In this document: positions 35,538 to 44,041 of the stretch, piece by piece
Layout: each line of letters begins with the position of its first letter
Numbering within the stretch: the stretch's first letter is position 1
NCBI GenBank assembly: GCA_027451445.1
Contig: DAIDJG010000127.1
Coordinates: 1 to 50,834 of the forward strand
Origin: Singulisphaera sp.
GTDB taxonomy: Bacteria; Planctomycetota; Planctomycetia; Isosphaerales; Isosphaeraceae
Direction of reading: 5' to 3'
Length of the DNA: 50,834 bases
Notes under the pieces: generated by a model
Databases searched by the model: none
Told to the model about the DNA's origin: nothing
The model's input: only the letters and a program-made list of their open reading frames with translations
Program-made: the position numbers and the translations under genes

Positions 35538-35665
35538 GGCGATCACCTTCCGTTGGAGAGCGAGAGGAACTCGTAACCGAATCGGCAAGCACGCTTGAGC
35601 CGCTTACAGAGCGCCCCGGGGCCCATCCCAACCCTCGACCCGTGGACGACCGCTCCCATGCCCGT

Positions 35666-35998
35666 TCAGGGGGTAATGATCGTCGGCGGCTTGGGCTTGA
35701 TCTCATCGACCAAATCCATCGCGGCGCGTGCCCCATCGATAAACCCGTGGACGGCAGCGTTTTCCTTGGGGACCGCGCGGGCAACGAACGCCGCCGGAAA
35801 GACCACCCCGTAAGAAACCGCGTAACATGCGTTGTACGTCAGCCGCGAGAGGAAACTGCCAACGGCCGGCAACGCTTCCGATGCAGACGACCGGACCTCC
35901 TCGAGCCCCCCCTTGGCCGCCTGAGCCGCAGCGTCCAGGGCATCGGCGACCGACTTCAAGGGGTCGTCACTCACGCTGTTCACCGCTTCGTTCGACAT
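35666..35998 (-). CDS. YGVVFP-motif small protein, paralogue 2 (110 aa)
   Basis: Starting at MSNEAVNSVSDDP with GGGAG eight bases upstream. After a helical N-terminus (VADALDAAAQAAKGGLEEVR) comes the core RLTYNACYAVSYGVVFP, then FVARAVPKENAAVHGFIDG, and a Pro/Lys end. It is a clear paralogue of the protein at 25195-25551 and is the first gene of the minus-strand cluster, separated by about 128 bp from the 90-residue gene. A promoter for the cluster is therefore expected upstream of 35998, but I cannot point to a box. Function unknown. Confidence 0.8.
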   Translation of the reverse strand: MSNEAVNSVSDDPLKSVADALDAAAQAAKGGLEEVRSSASEALPAVGSFLSRLTYNACYAVSYGVVFPAAFVARAVPKENAAVHGFIDGARAAMDLVDEIKPKPPTIITP

Positions 35999-36236
35999 GT
36001 AATCGGCTCCCCGAATACGAGAGTCCAACTTTCTCGGTATTCTGAAAATGATACCCTATTTTACCCACTTTGCTTTCAAGGAATTCTCCCAGCCGGTTTC
36101 GAATTCTACCGCAAGCAAGGATCGGGCCGGTTTTGGGGGTTGGTGGGGTTCGTCGTTATGGCGGCTCGGGAGGGCGCAAACCGTGAACCAAGACGCGAAC
36201 GTTGATGGCAAGATGCACCTCCGCTAGGATTTTGGT

Positions 36237-36485
36237 ATGAAGGTCCAGGCGTTTCGTGAGCTTTTGACTCAGCGCCCTTTCAAACCATTTCGGTTGGTCA
36301 TGTCGAGTGGCCAGTCGTACGACGTGCGACATCCAGAGATGGCGATGTTAACCCGCACAAGTCTCCTCGTCGGTATTGACGAGATGGACGACGGCATTCC
36401 CGGCGAGTTCAAGATTTGCTCGCTTTTGCACGTTACCGCCATTGAACCGTTATCGACTGGAACAGAACAATCAGCCGACATGTAG
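36237..36485 (+). CDS. Small conserved planctomycete-type protein (82 aa)
   Basis: The segment QRPFKPFRLVMSSGQSYDVR followed by HPEMAMLTRTSLLVGI and ICSLLHVTAIEPL follows a pattern that I know from many small planctomycete proteins of about 70-85 residues (R-P-F-x-P-F-R ... D-G-x ... V-x-H-P-E ... I). These are compact beta-rich proteins of unknown role. No ribosome site is strong; the ATG at 36237 is the first that includes the conserved part. The gene is divergent from the YGVVFP paralogue and stands alone. Confidence 0.75.
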   Translation: MKVQAFRELLTQRPFKPFRLVMSSGQSYDVRHPEMAMLTRTSLLVGIDEMDDGIPGEFKICSLLHVTAIEPLSTGTEQSADM

Positions 36486-37083
36486 ATACGAGCAGAATCA
36501 AGAAACATGGCAGTTGAGTTTTGGAGCGGCGACGCTCGCGAAATTCCTGAATGCGGGATTCAAACTCCTGGCGGGCGGGTCCCACCCGACCTTCAGCTCT
36601 CGGCTGGGCGCATCGCGAAGGTGCGGCACTGGCCCGGCGTCGAGGGCGCATGAGAACGCGTCACGCACACGCCTGGCGTGAGCGATGGCGAAACCGCCCC
36701 GTGAAGAGCAGCATCGAGCACATCGTCTCATTTCGTCCGCCTTGGACCGGAGGCACGCCCTTCCGACGACTCGTGACCTTCTCGGCTCACCTGCAATGCC
36801 TCCGATCGGGCCGCGGGTGGAGTCACGCCGGCCTGCTACCTCAGTATCAATGAGCGTGAAGACCCGCCGATAACGCTGCCACAGCGTTTCCTTGACAGTG
36901 GAATTTCGCACTGTCAGGATCATGAATCTGATGCGACCACGAAGCGGGCCAACCGCGAACGACTCGGCGGCCCAGGGCAGGATGCTGGTCGCCGACACGA
37001 TGTACGTGTGTTGATTTCCGGTTCGTTTCTCATTCCCTAAACCCACGAGTGTGGTTCGGCGGATACCCTGAACGGGAGGAAAC
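36486..37083. other. Intergenic region with one hairpin
   Basis: A 598-bp gap. It contains an 8-bp perfect hairpin at 36893-36900 paired with 36909-36916. A minus-strand frame across this region runs on antisense to the coiled-coil gene and has no protein-like content. No RNA gene was recognised. Confidence 0.45.
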
Positions 37084-38271
37084 ATGAACAAGACTGATGT
37101 TGCCGCGATCACCATCAAGAAGTCCTTCAACAAGAAGTGGTGGGACAGCAAGCGCACGCTCAAGGTGCGCGGTTCTGGGACGGGCGAGGCACTGGAGGAA
37201 TGGAAGAAGCAGTGCCCCGAGGATGTCGCCGCACTCAAGGATCCGGCCGATGTGGAAAAGGCCGAGGCCACCTGCGAGAAAGTGCGCAAGACGCTCAAAA
37301 CTGCCTTGAGCAAGGCCGGCGACGACGAGCACATGGTCGCCGGCATCAAGAAGATGATGAAACTGATCGACGAGTACGAGGTTGAGCTGCTCAACCAGAA
37401 AAAGGCGCAGACGAACAAGTACGCCGAGCTCAATTCGAACTTGCAGGATGTGATCGATCTGACGAGGCAGCTTCGGCAGGCACTCCCCCAGCAGGCGAAT
37501 ACCATCAAGGACGTCCGGAAACGCGTGGAAGAATACGAGGAGGCCGCTGACATGGTCGAATTGCTCGACGAATCGGGCAAGCAGAAACTGCTGCGAGAGA
37601 TCACCGACGACGAGGGCGAGATCGACAAGGTTGACAAGGCCGTGTCCAACATGGCGCTCGCCGTCAAGAAAGCGGACGGGAAATACCGAGAGGACGTTTA
37701 CACGGCCAGCAAGGATGCCAAGTTCCGGCCCACCCTGGAGCGGTACCGGAAGGGGACCGCCGAATTCGACGCGGAGCACTCCGAGGTCTACGACGGCGTC
37801 ACGGAACTCAGGCGCCGACTCAGCACCGTGAAGCTGATTGTCGAGAAGGGTGAGACGGTTGAAGGAGCGATCGAGGAGCTGAAAAAGCTCGAAACCATCA
37901 TGGGCAGCATGGAGATCGCCCATTTTCGCGAGACGGTCGAAATCATGAAGGAGCGCACTCCGACCATCATGGAGTGGTCGAAGAACCCGTCCGCCATGAC
38001 GGACAAAAACTGGGAACGTGCCGCCTTGTGGGAAGACGATGCCAAGGGCGCAATGGACAAGGTTCCCACAACCACCCGCACGCTCGAAAACGCGAAACGG
38101 GACCTTCAGCGCTATGCCCGCAAGTACGGTGAAAACACGGACGTCAAGCGGCTTCTCGCTACGATCACCAAACTTTACAACGAAGCCATTGCAGACCGCG
38201 GCAAGATGCTGAAGTTTTCTCCACCCTATCGCAAGCAACTCGAGAGCTTGCTGGAGAAGCATCATTCGTGA
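37084..38271 (+). CDS. Long helical coiled-coil protein of unknown function (395 aa)
   Basis: An almost wholly alpha-helical, charged, soluble protein without signal peptide. Typical stretches are EALEEWKKQCPEDVAALKDP, RKRVEEYEEAADMVELLDES and AIEELKKLETIMGSMEIAH. Cys is nearly absent and heptad-like patterns suggest long coiled coils. GGGAGG six bases before the ATG gives firm support, in contrast with an equally long antisense frame. No family is recognised. The high Lys/Glu content is reminiscent of the two small coiled-coil proteins near 4.6-5.2 kb, though no alignment is claimed. It is followed by a hairpin terminator. Confidence 0.8.
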   Translation: MNKTDVAAITIKKSFNKKWWDSKRTLKVRGSGTGEALEEWKKQCPEDVAALKDPADVEKAEATCEKVRKTLKTALSKAGDDEHMVAGIKKMMKLIDEYEVELLNQKKAQTNKYAELNSNLQDVIDLTRQLRQALPQQANTIKDVRKRVEEYEEAADMVELLDESGKQKLLREITDDEGEIDKVDKAVSNMALAVKKADGKYREDVYTASKDAKFRPTLERYRKGTAEFDAEHSEVYDGVTELRRRLSTVKLIVEKGETVEGAIEELKKLETIMGSMEIAHFRETVEIMKERTPTIMEWSKNPSAMTDKNWERAALWEDDAKGAMDKVPTTTRTLENAKRDLQRYARKYGENTDVKRLLATITKLYNEAIADRGKMLKFSPPYRKQLESLLEKHHS

Positions 38272-38307
38272 CGCGAGGAACCCCGCAGGCGGTCACGAGT
38301 TGAGGAA

Positions 38308-38344
38308 GGGTGGCTGGACTTGTTCCCAGCCACCCTGCGCTTTT
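38308..38344 (+). terminator. Probable Rho-independent terminator of the coiled-coil gene
   Basis: A perfect 10-bp stem (38308-38317 with 38326-38335), an 8-base loop, then TGCGC and four T residues (38341-38344). The T run starts five bases after the stem, so it is suboptimal, but position 37 bp after the stop is right. Confidence 0.65.
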
Positions 38345-38362
38345 CGTGAAACGCAGCGATCC

Positions 38363-41300
38363 TTAATCAACGAACATAAACTCGTTCGTCAACAAGAGCA
38401 CCTGCGCATACTCTTCCCAGGGCGAGAGCAATCCCGCCGAAGGACCGTGGAAGTCTTCCTGGGAGTGCCAGGAGGTGGCGAGTGAACCGCTCTCACGCAA
38501 TGTGGGCGACCAGGTGAACGAATCGAAGCCATCGCCCGAACGACAGTCGACAGTAAAGTCGATCGTGTCCCCTCGGTGCACCTCGATCGCATCGACGTGA
38601 GTCGCGACCTTGGCGTTGTGAGCAACCCAGGTCCCGAGAACTCCCGTGCGGCTCGACACGATTTGGCCGTGGACGCCGTCGCCGCGGCTTTCGGAGTGTG
38701 CGAGCGTGCCGTCGATCGTGATGACGCCATCGTGCTGCGCCGTCCAGCGCCGGACGGCCGCGTGGTTCGCGTCTCCGCCCGTGTGGCCGCCCACCGCGCT
38801 CAAGTGGAGGTAGCCCCCTTTCGGATCGGGCAGCTTGGGCCCAAATTGCCAGGCGGTTCCGCTCCAGTGAGGTAGGGCTTCAAAATGGACCACCCGTTGG
38901 GTTGACTCGTCGACCTGCCCAACGCCGTACTGCCAGACCGCCGTTGGCGCTTTGGACTCGCTCTGTTGGCGAATGAAGCCGAGGGCCATGCTGCGCTCGT
39001 GAGCGGTGGGTGTGCGGCTGAAGAGTCGCGTGTACAGCGCATCGACTCGCGCCTCGGGGCTTTCGTTGTGCGACTGACACCACGCCGCGAGGGCGCGGGC
39101 CTGTTCGATCACGAACGGACTGTTCAACAGGAACAGAGCCTGCTGCGGAACCACCGTGACGAACCGCTGCGGGCTCGTCGCGTCGGGGCTCGCGAAGTCG
39201 AACGTGCGGTACATGCTGTCGAGGTTTTGCCGGTCGATGAAGCCGTAGACGGTCCTACGCGCCGAAAACGGTGCCTCGGTGATCGAAACTGGACGGCCGC
39301 CGAGCGTGCGGTCCAGCCGCCCCGATGCGGCCAAAAGCGAGTCGCGCATCTCTTCGAAGTCCAGCCGTTGCCGGTTGAACTTCCAGAGCCAGCGGACTTG
39401 CGGGTCGCGCTCGGCGTAGGCGGGATTGTTCTCCCCCTTCTGCTGGTAAACGCTGGAGAGCATGATCCGCCGATGCAGCGCCTTGATTGACCACCCCCCG
39501 CGCAGGAATTCCGTTGCGAGGAAATCAAGCAAATCGGGGTGGGAGGGAGGATCGCAGCGCAGGCCGAAGTCGCTCGGGCTCGTGACCAGGCCCTGGCCGA
39601 AGTGGCGGAGCCAGACGCGGTTGACCAAGACGCGCGCCGTCAAAGGGTTGTCCGGCCTTACGATCGCCTGCGCCAGTTCCAGACGGCCGCTCCCGTTCTG
39701 GAACGGCTGCCGATTGACGCCGGAAAGAAGTTTGAGGAATTGGCGCGGGACCGGTTTGCCTGGCCGGCCGGGGTTGCCGCGGATGAAGACGTGCGGCTCG
39801 ACCGGCTGCGGGCGGTCGTTCAGCACCATCGCCCGGGGGGGTGCTGCGGGGTGGGTGGCCTGCACCTCCTCGATTTTTTTCGAGAGCTCCTGCAAGCGGT
39901 TCCGCTCGTTCCGTTCCAGCCAGCGAGAGCGAGCGTCGCTGGCGAACGCGAGCAGGCCGTCCGGTCCATGCAGGACCTGCCGGAGTGCCTCCCATTCCGG
40001 TTCGGGAAGCGCATTGGCCTTGGATTTCGCGGCCTCACGCCAGCGTGTCTCGACCTGCCCAAACAAGGCCCCGTAACGCGCGGCGACTTCGCTCAAGCTC
40101 GCCAGCGGCGTTTCGGTGAGCGCCTTGACCACGAGCGGATTGGCCGACTTGGACACAGCGATCCCTGCCGAGACACTCACGGCCTTCTGGCTGAACTCAA
40201 TCGCGGGCAACGCGCTGAAGGCGTGCCACGGCCCAAAAACCGGATCGTCCTTCTTCCCCGTCGCGCGGGTTCGCCAGCGTTCCATCACGAAGCGCAAACG
40301 GCCGGACATCAACTTGTCCTTCTGGACGCGCTCGTCAAACTTCGCATTGCGGGAGTTGAACTCCAGGTCAACCGCGGCACGGAGATAAGCGTCGAACCGC
40401 CCGCTCACGTCCGACTCGGCCTCGGCGACTCGGCGCGCGAGATAGTCATCGCGCTCCTTCCGCTTGGCGGCCACCGCTGCCTCAAAGGCGACTGCGTCCG
40501 GGTTCGTTGCGGAGACCGGGATCAGCGGCAGCTCATTGGGCTCGACCGACGAAGCGAAGACGCCGAAGAGCGAGTAATAGTCGTCGGTCGGGATCGGGTC
40601 GTATTTGTGGTCGTGACAACGCGCACACGCCACAGTCAGTCCCAGCAAGCCGCGCGTCACCACGTCGATCCGGTCGTCGATGATGTCTTCGTTGTTGTTG
40701 AGAAATCGCCGGCCGACGGTCAGGAATCCCAGGGCGGTCAACGTGTGAGTGTCACTCGCGGTGGGGAGCCGATCGGCGGCGATCTGTTCGAGGAGGAACT
40801 GATCGTAAGGCTTGTCATCGTTGAAGGCGCGGATGACATAGTCGCGGTATGTGTACGAGTACGGATAGCGCCGTTCCTGGTTGAAGACGTAACCCTTCGT
40901 GTCCGCATAGCGTGCCACGTCGAGCCAGTGCCGTCCCCAGCGCTCGCCGTAGCGGGGCGAGGCGAGGAGCCGGTCGACGACTTTCGCGAAGGCGTCGGAC
41001 GCACTGTCGGACTCGAACGCCGCAACCTCTTCCGGCGTAGGCGGCAGCCCCGTCAGGTCAAACGTCGCGCGGCGGATCAAGGTCCGGCGGTCCGCCTGCG
41101 GGGCAGGGGACATCCCCTGCTCCTTGAGCTTGGCGAGGACGAACGCATCAATAGGCGACTGACCCCAGGCCGAGCCCTCATTCTTGGGCGGGACGACGTC
41201 CTTGATCGGCTGAAACGCCCAGTGTACGGGCGCGGCCTTGGCCTGGTCGGTCGCGGAAAGGCTGGGGGCCTTCGACCACGGTGCCCCCATCTTGACCCAG

Positions 41301-41659
41301 GTCGCAAGCGCCTCGACGGCCGCATCGGGGAGCTTCGTCTTGGGCGGCATCTTGATATCGCTGTGCACGTACCGCACAGCCTGAATGAGCAGGCTCTTGT
41401 CCGGGTCGCCGAGGACGATCGCCGGGCCGTTGTCGCCCCCTTCGAGCAGAGCAGCGCGGGAGTCGAGACGGAGGCCCGAGGACTGCTTCTTCTGGCCATG
41501 ACAGCGCAGGCACGACTCGGCCAGCACCGGCCGGACTTGCTTTTCGAAGAACTCAATCCCGTTCGGCTCTTCGGCCCAAGCGCGGGGGCTCGTAAGTCCG
41601 AGCCACGCGGCGGTGAGCGGGAGTGCCAACCAAATCAGCCAGTATTTCGATTGGGTCAT
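38363..41659 (-). CDS. PSCyt1 - DUF1549 - DUF1553 secreted cytochrome protein (1098 aa)
   Basis: A planctomycete-specific exported protein. A signal peptide (LIWLALPLTAAWLGL, cut after AWA) precedes a c-type haem site CLRCHG (Cys50, Cys53, His54) in the PSCyt1 domain. DUF1549 follows with AFVLAKLKEQGMSPAPQADR and RYGERWGRHWLDVARYADT, then DUF1553 with the segments NPLTARVLVNRVWLRHFGQG and FEEMRDSLLAASGRLDRTLG. About 150 extra C-terminal residues look beta-rich (GGYLHLSAVGGHTGGDANHA). The domain set is often linked to sulfatase or carbohydrate breakdown loci, usually next to a DUF1501 gene. No DUF1501 gene is present on either side here. Function remains unknown; haem-dependent redox chemistry is inferred. 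Confidence 0.94.
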   Translation of the reverse strand: MTQSKYWLIWLALPLTAAWLGLTSPRAWAEEPNGIEFFEKQVRPVLAESCLRCHGQKKQSSGLRLDSRAALLEGGDNGPAIVLGDPDKSLLIQAVRYVHSDIKMPPKTKLPDAAVEALATWVKMGAPWSKAPSLSATDQAKAAPVHWAFQPIKDVVPPKNEGSAWGQSPIDAFVLAKLKEQGMSPAPQADRRTLIRRATFDLTGLPPTPEEVAAFESDSASDAFAKVVDRLLASPRYGERWGRHWLDVARYADTKGYVFNQERRYPYSYTYRDYVIRAFNDDKPYDQFLLEQIAADRLPTASDTHTLTALGFLTVGRRFLNNNEDIIDDRIDVVTRGLLGLTVACARCHDHKYDPIPTDDYYSLFGVFASSVEPNELPLIPVSATNPDAVAFEAAVAAKRKERDDYLARRVAEAESDVSGRFDAYLRAAVDLEFNSRNAKFDERVQKDKLMSGRLRFVMERWRTRATGKKDDPVFGPWHAFSALPAIEFSQKAVSVSAGIAVSKSANPLVVKALTETPLASLSEVAARYGALFGQVETRWREAAKSKANALPEPEWEALRQVLHGPDGLLAFASDARSRWLERNERNRLQELSKKIEEVQATHPAAPPRAMVLNDRPQPVEPHVFIRGNPGRPGKPVPRQFLKLLSGVNRQPFQNGSGRLELAQAIVRPDNPLTARVLVNRVWLRHFGQGLVTSPSDFGLRCDPPSHPDLLDFLATEFLRGGWSIKALHRRIMLSSVYQQKGENNPAYAERDPQVRWLWKFNRQRLDFEEMRDSLLAASGRLDRTLGGRPVSITEAPFSARRTVYGFIDRQNLDSMYRTFDFASPDATSPQRFVTVVPQQALFLLNSPFVIEQARALAAWCQSHNESPEARVDALYTRLFSRTPTAHERSMALGFIRQQSESKAPTAVWQYGVGQVDESTQRVVHFEALPHWSGTAWQFGPKLPDPKGGYLHLSAVGGHTGGDANHAAVRRWTAQHDGVITIDGTLAHSESRGDGVHGQIVSSRTGVLGTWVAHNAKVATHVDAIEVHRGDTIDFTVDCRSGDGFDSFTWSPTLRESGSLATSWHSQEDFHGPSAGLLSPWEEYAQVLLLTNEFMFVD

Positions 41660-41714
41660 CGGGAAGGCCCGGGGCAGGCGAGTGAGGGCGGGTTTTTGTG
41701 TCGGAGACTTGAGA

Positions 41715-42302
41715 TTATACGCGTTTACGGGGTTTCGCGTCCAACCCGGCCAGCTCGGCGTGGCGGAAGCAGGTCACCAGGTGGTCGTTGACCACCCCGG
41801 CCGCCTGGAGAAACGCGTAGCAAATCGTCGAGCCGACGAACGAGAACCCCCGGCGGCTGAGATCCTTGCTCAGTGCGTCCGAAAGCGCTGTGCGGGCCGG
41901 GACTTCCGCGATCGCCGTCCACCGGTTGACGATCGGCTTGCCGTCCACTCGACTCCAGAGATAAGCGTCGAACGAGCCGAATTCGTCCCGCACCGCCAGG
42001 AACGCGCGGGCGTTCTTGATCGCGGACGCAACCTTCTGGCGATTGCGAATGATGCCGGAGTCGGCCAGCAACGCTTCCACCTTTTCGGGACCGTAGGCCG
42101 CAACTCGGACCGGATCGAAGCCGTCGAACGCCTTGCGATAGTTCTCGCGCCGTTTGAGAACGGTTCCCCAGCTCAGGCCGGCCTGGACACCACCCAGGAC
42201 AAGGAACTCGTAGAGCAGGCGGTCATCGTGCAGCGGGACGCCCCATTCCTCATCGTGATACCGAAGCATCTGGTCGTCTTTGATCCAGGCACAGCGTTCC
42301 AT
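41715..42302 (-). CDS. tag: DNA-3-methyladenine glycosylase I
   Basis: A 195-residue base-excision repair enzyme that removes 3-methyladenine. It begins MERCAWIKDDQML with Cys4, then RYHDEEWGVPLHDDRLLYEF, where the His after Tyr is a zinc ligand. It ends with NDHLVTCFRHAEL, which supplies the other His and Cys zinc ligands. The central LEVLGGVQAGLSW-type block (here LVLGGVQAGLSWGTVLKRRE) and the helix-hairpin-helix region match Tag of E. coli (187 residues). It is divergent from trmL with a gap of about 98 bp. Complete, with no anomalies. Confidence 0.96.
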   Translation of the reverse strand: MERCAWIKDDQMLRYHDEEWGVPLHDDRLLYEFLVLGGVQAGLSWGTVLKRRENYRKAFDGFDPVRVAAYGPEKVEALLADSGIIRNRQKVASAIKNARAFLAVRDEFGSFDAYLWSRVDGKPIVNRWTAIAEVPARTALSDALSKDLSRRGFSFVGSTICYAFLQAAGVVNDHLVTCFRHAELAGLDAKPRKRV

Positions 42303-42400
42303 GAAACTTCGCCCCGTCGGTTGTGTTGGGACCTCAAACCTGGCCCTGCCCGTTGTATGATCGAGAGGGTGTCGATTTCAAGGCGAAAGGGTGGACGGGC

Positions 42401-42886
42401 GTGGATCACAGCGAGCCGGTCGCAACTGCAGGAGCACCCAGGCTCCACGTCGTCCTGCTCGAGCCCGAGATCGCGGCCAACACGGGAGCGATCGGCCGCA
42501 CCTGCGTCGCCGTCGGCGCCATGCTCTGGCTCGTCCGCCCGCTCGGCTTCCATCTTGACGACCGCAATCGCCGACGCGCGGGGCTCGACTACTGGGAACA
42601 CTTGCAGTGGCGAGTGGTCGATCATCTCGATGAGGTCGTCACCGAGCTGGGGGCGGAACGGATCTGGTCGTTCACCACGAAGGGCAAGCGCCTTTACACG
42701 CAGGCTGTCTACCAGCCGGGTGACGCGTTGCTGTTCGGCCCCGAGAGCCGGGGATTGCCGATGCGCTGGTTGGGAGCGCAGGGCGAGCGGGCTGTGCGGA
42801 TCCCGATTCGCCCCGAAGCGCGCAGTTTGAACCTGGCGAATGCGGTGGCGGTCGGAGTTTTTGAGGCGGTACGGCAATTGGGTTGA
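42401..42886 (+). CDS. trmL: tRNA (cytidine(34)-2'-O)-methyltransferase
   Basis: A SPOUT-fold methyltransferase of about 161 residues (E. coli TrmL is 157) that methylates the wobble base of tRNA-Leu isoacceptors, including UAA-type. Motifs are LHVVLLEPEIAANTGAIGRT at the N-terminus, LLFGPESRGLP forming part of the trefoil knot, and RSLNLANAVAVGVFEAVRQL at the C-terminus. A GTG start at 42401 with AAAGGG about eight bases upstream fits the family length; the open frame runs upstream to 42323 with unrelated residues. The window also carries a tRNA-Leu(UAA), one of its expected substrates, about 25 kb away. Confidence 0.94.
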   Translation: MDHSEPVATAGAPRLHVVLLEPEIAANTGAIGRTCVAVGAMLWLVRPLGFHLDDRNRRRAGLDYWEHLQWRVVDHLDEVVTELGAERIWSFTTKGKRLYTQAVYQPGDALLFGPESRGLPMRWLGAQGERAVRIPIRPEARSLNLANAVAVGVFEAVRQLG

Positions 42887-42959
42887 GGACGAATCGGGCC
42901 GGCGTACAATCGCGAGGTTCTCGGTCACGAACTGATCGCGCACCAATACGCTTGCATTG

Positions 42960-43353
42960 CTTCGGATCGAACGATTCGCCCAACGCCAGGAAGTAGTGTC
43001 GCTTCCCGTCGTGGTCGTTGCCATCGTGGATCGCCAACACGCCTCGGCCGACCACCCGCAGGTGATCACCTTGCACGATGATCGCGGTGTCTTCGTCGAT
43101 CCCCCACCTCCCTTTGGGTGCGCGGGCCGAGATAAGAGTCGACCAGCCGCCACTGTCGCCCTCCCGCAAACGAGACGGCGCGGGCGGTTTTCAGGGGCGC
43201 AACAAACTTCTCAGACTCCGCCTCGTCGCGCCTGGTCGTGTGGAGAACCGTGATGCGCTTCATTTCGAGCGACTTGGTCAGGGCCTCAGCGGCCTTCTGA
43301 GGGTCAATTACGTTGCCGGCGGCGGTGGGGATCAGGGCGGAGGCATGCACCAC
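42960..43353 (-). pseudogene. Cyanophycinase (peptidase S51) remnant
   Basis: Two adjoining frames give pieces of a cyanophycinase-like protein. The first has ALIPTAAGNVIDPQKAAEAL and SFAGGRQWRLVDSYLGPRTQ; the second has GIDEDTAIIVQGDHLRVVGR and AIHDGNDHDGKRHYFLALGE. They join near 43110 with a frame change and without the roughly 100 residues that should carry the catalytic GGSSAG serine. The N-terminal quarter before ALIPTAAG is also gone. The relic follows directly after the DUF4405 gene. It can encode no active peptidase. Confidence 0.8.
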
Positions 43354-43365
43354 CGCGTCGCGCCT

Positions 43366-43839
43366 TCACATCGGAGGACGCTTGATCGTGATCACCGCGA
43401 CAATCGTGGTGGCGAGCATGAAGGTCACAATGCCAATAAAGACCGCGACACCGTAGACCGCGTTCAGGCCTTCGTCCTGTCGATACTTGACCTTTAAGAC
43501 CTTGGTCGCGATCGCGCCGCAGACCCAGTTCCAGTGCAGGGCCAGATGCTCGAGTCCGAGCAGGCCGAAGACGCAAAGTGCGCCGAACTGGACGTCGCGC
43601 CACTGGTCGAACGTCAAACCCCACAGTTCCCAACCGCGCGCGGTTGTGGGCGCGGGGAAGACGATCTGCAACAGGGCGGACACCCAGCCGAGGAACGCGA
43701 GCGAAAGCAAGAGCGCCGCGTCCAAACAGACGTTGATGAGAGCCATCGGCGTCTTGCGACGAGTGGTTTTCGGTTCCGAGTTTTCCGCCATGGGCTGGGG
43801 CGGGGCTGCATCGGTCTGAGTCAACATCGCGGGTGACAT
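43366..43839 (-). CDS. DUF4405-like small membrane protein (157 aa)
   Basis: Three to four membrane helices: ALINVCLDAALLLSLAFLGW, then FGALCVFGLLGLEHLALHWN and NAVYGVAVFIGIVTFMLATT. The LEHLALHWNW block, with two His residues facing the helix, matches the DUF4405/FmdE-like haem-binding style of small cytochrome-type membrane proteins. The ATG at 43839 (MSPAMLTQTD) is preferred; a longer antisense-derived frame continues to 44667 but is Arg/Ser-rich and overlaps the Uma2 gene. Downstream lies the cyanophycinase remnant. An electron-transport role is inferred from the family, not from context. Confidence 0.8.
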   Translation of the reverse strand: MSPAMLTQTDAAPPQPMAENSEPKTTRRKTPMALINVCLDAALLLSLAFLGWVSALLQIVFPAPTTARGWELWGLTFDQWRDVQFGALCVFGLLGLEHLALHWNWVCGAIATKVLKVKYRQDEGLNAVYGVAVFIGIVTFMLATTIVAVITIKRPPM

Positions 43840-44041
43840 GAGCGCGTCCTGAACGATCGGTCCTCGAGCGCAAAAGAAGAGCCCCGCCTCCGCACGATCG
43901 CGGAACGGGGCCAACATGGCGAACTGACGCGCCCGTCGTGAGCGTCGCCTTCTTGTGTGTAGAATACGCTGCTCGGTACCAAAGGTCAAGCCGTTGTGAA
44001 CGTACAACCACCTGGCCTTTCGCTGCGCCCAGGGGTCTGGA

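Noticed and set aside
37030-38265. 411-residue minus-strand frame, about as long as the coiled-coil gene
   Set aside because: The plus strand has a good ribosome site and a terminator; the antisense protein is a repetitive Leu/Val/His composition.
39539-41791. 750-residue plus-strand frame
   Set aside because: It is antisense to the DUF1549/DUF1553 gene, Arg/Gly-rich and without recognisable domains.
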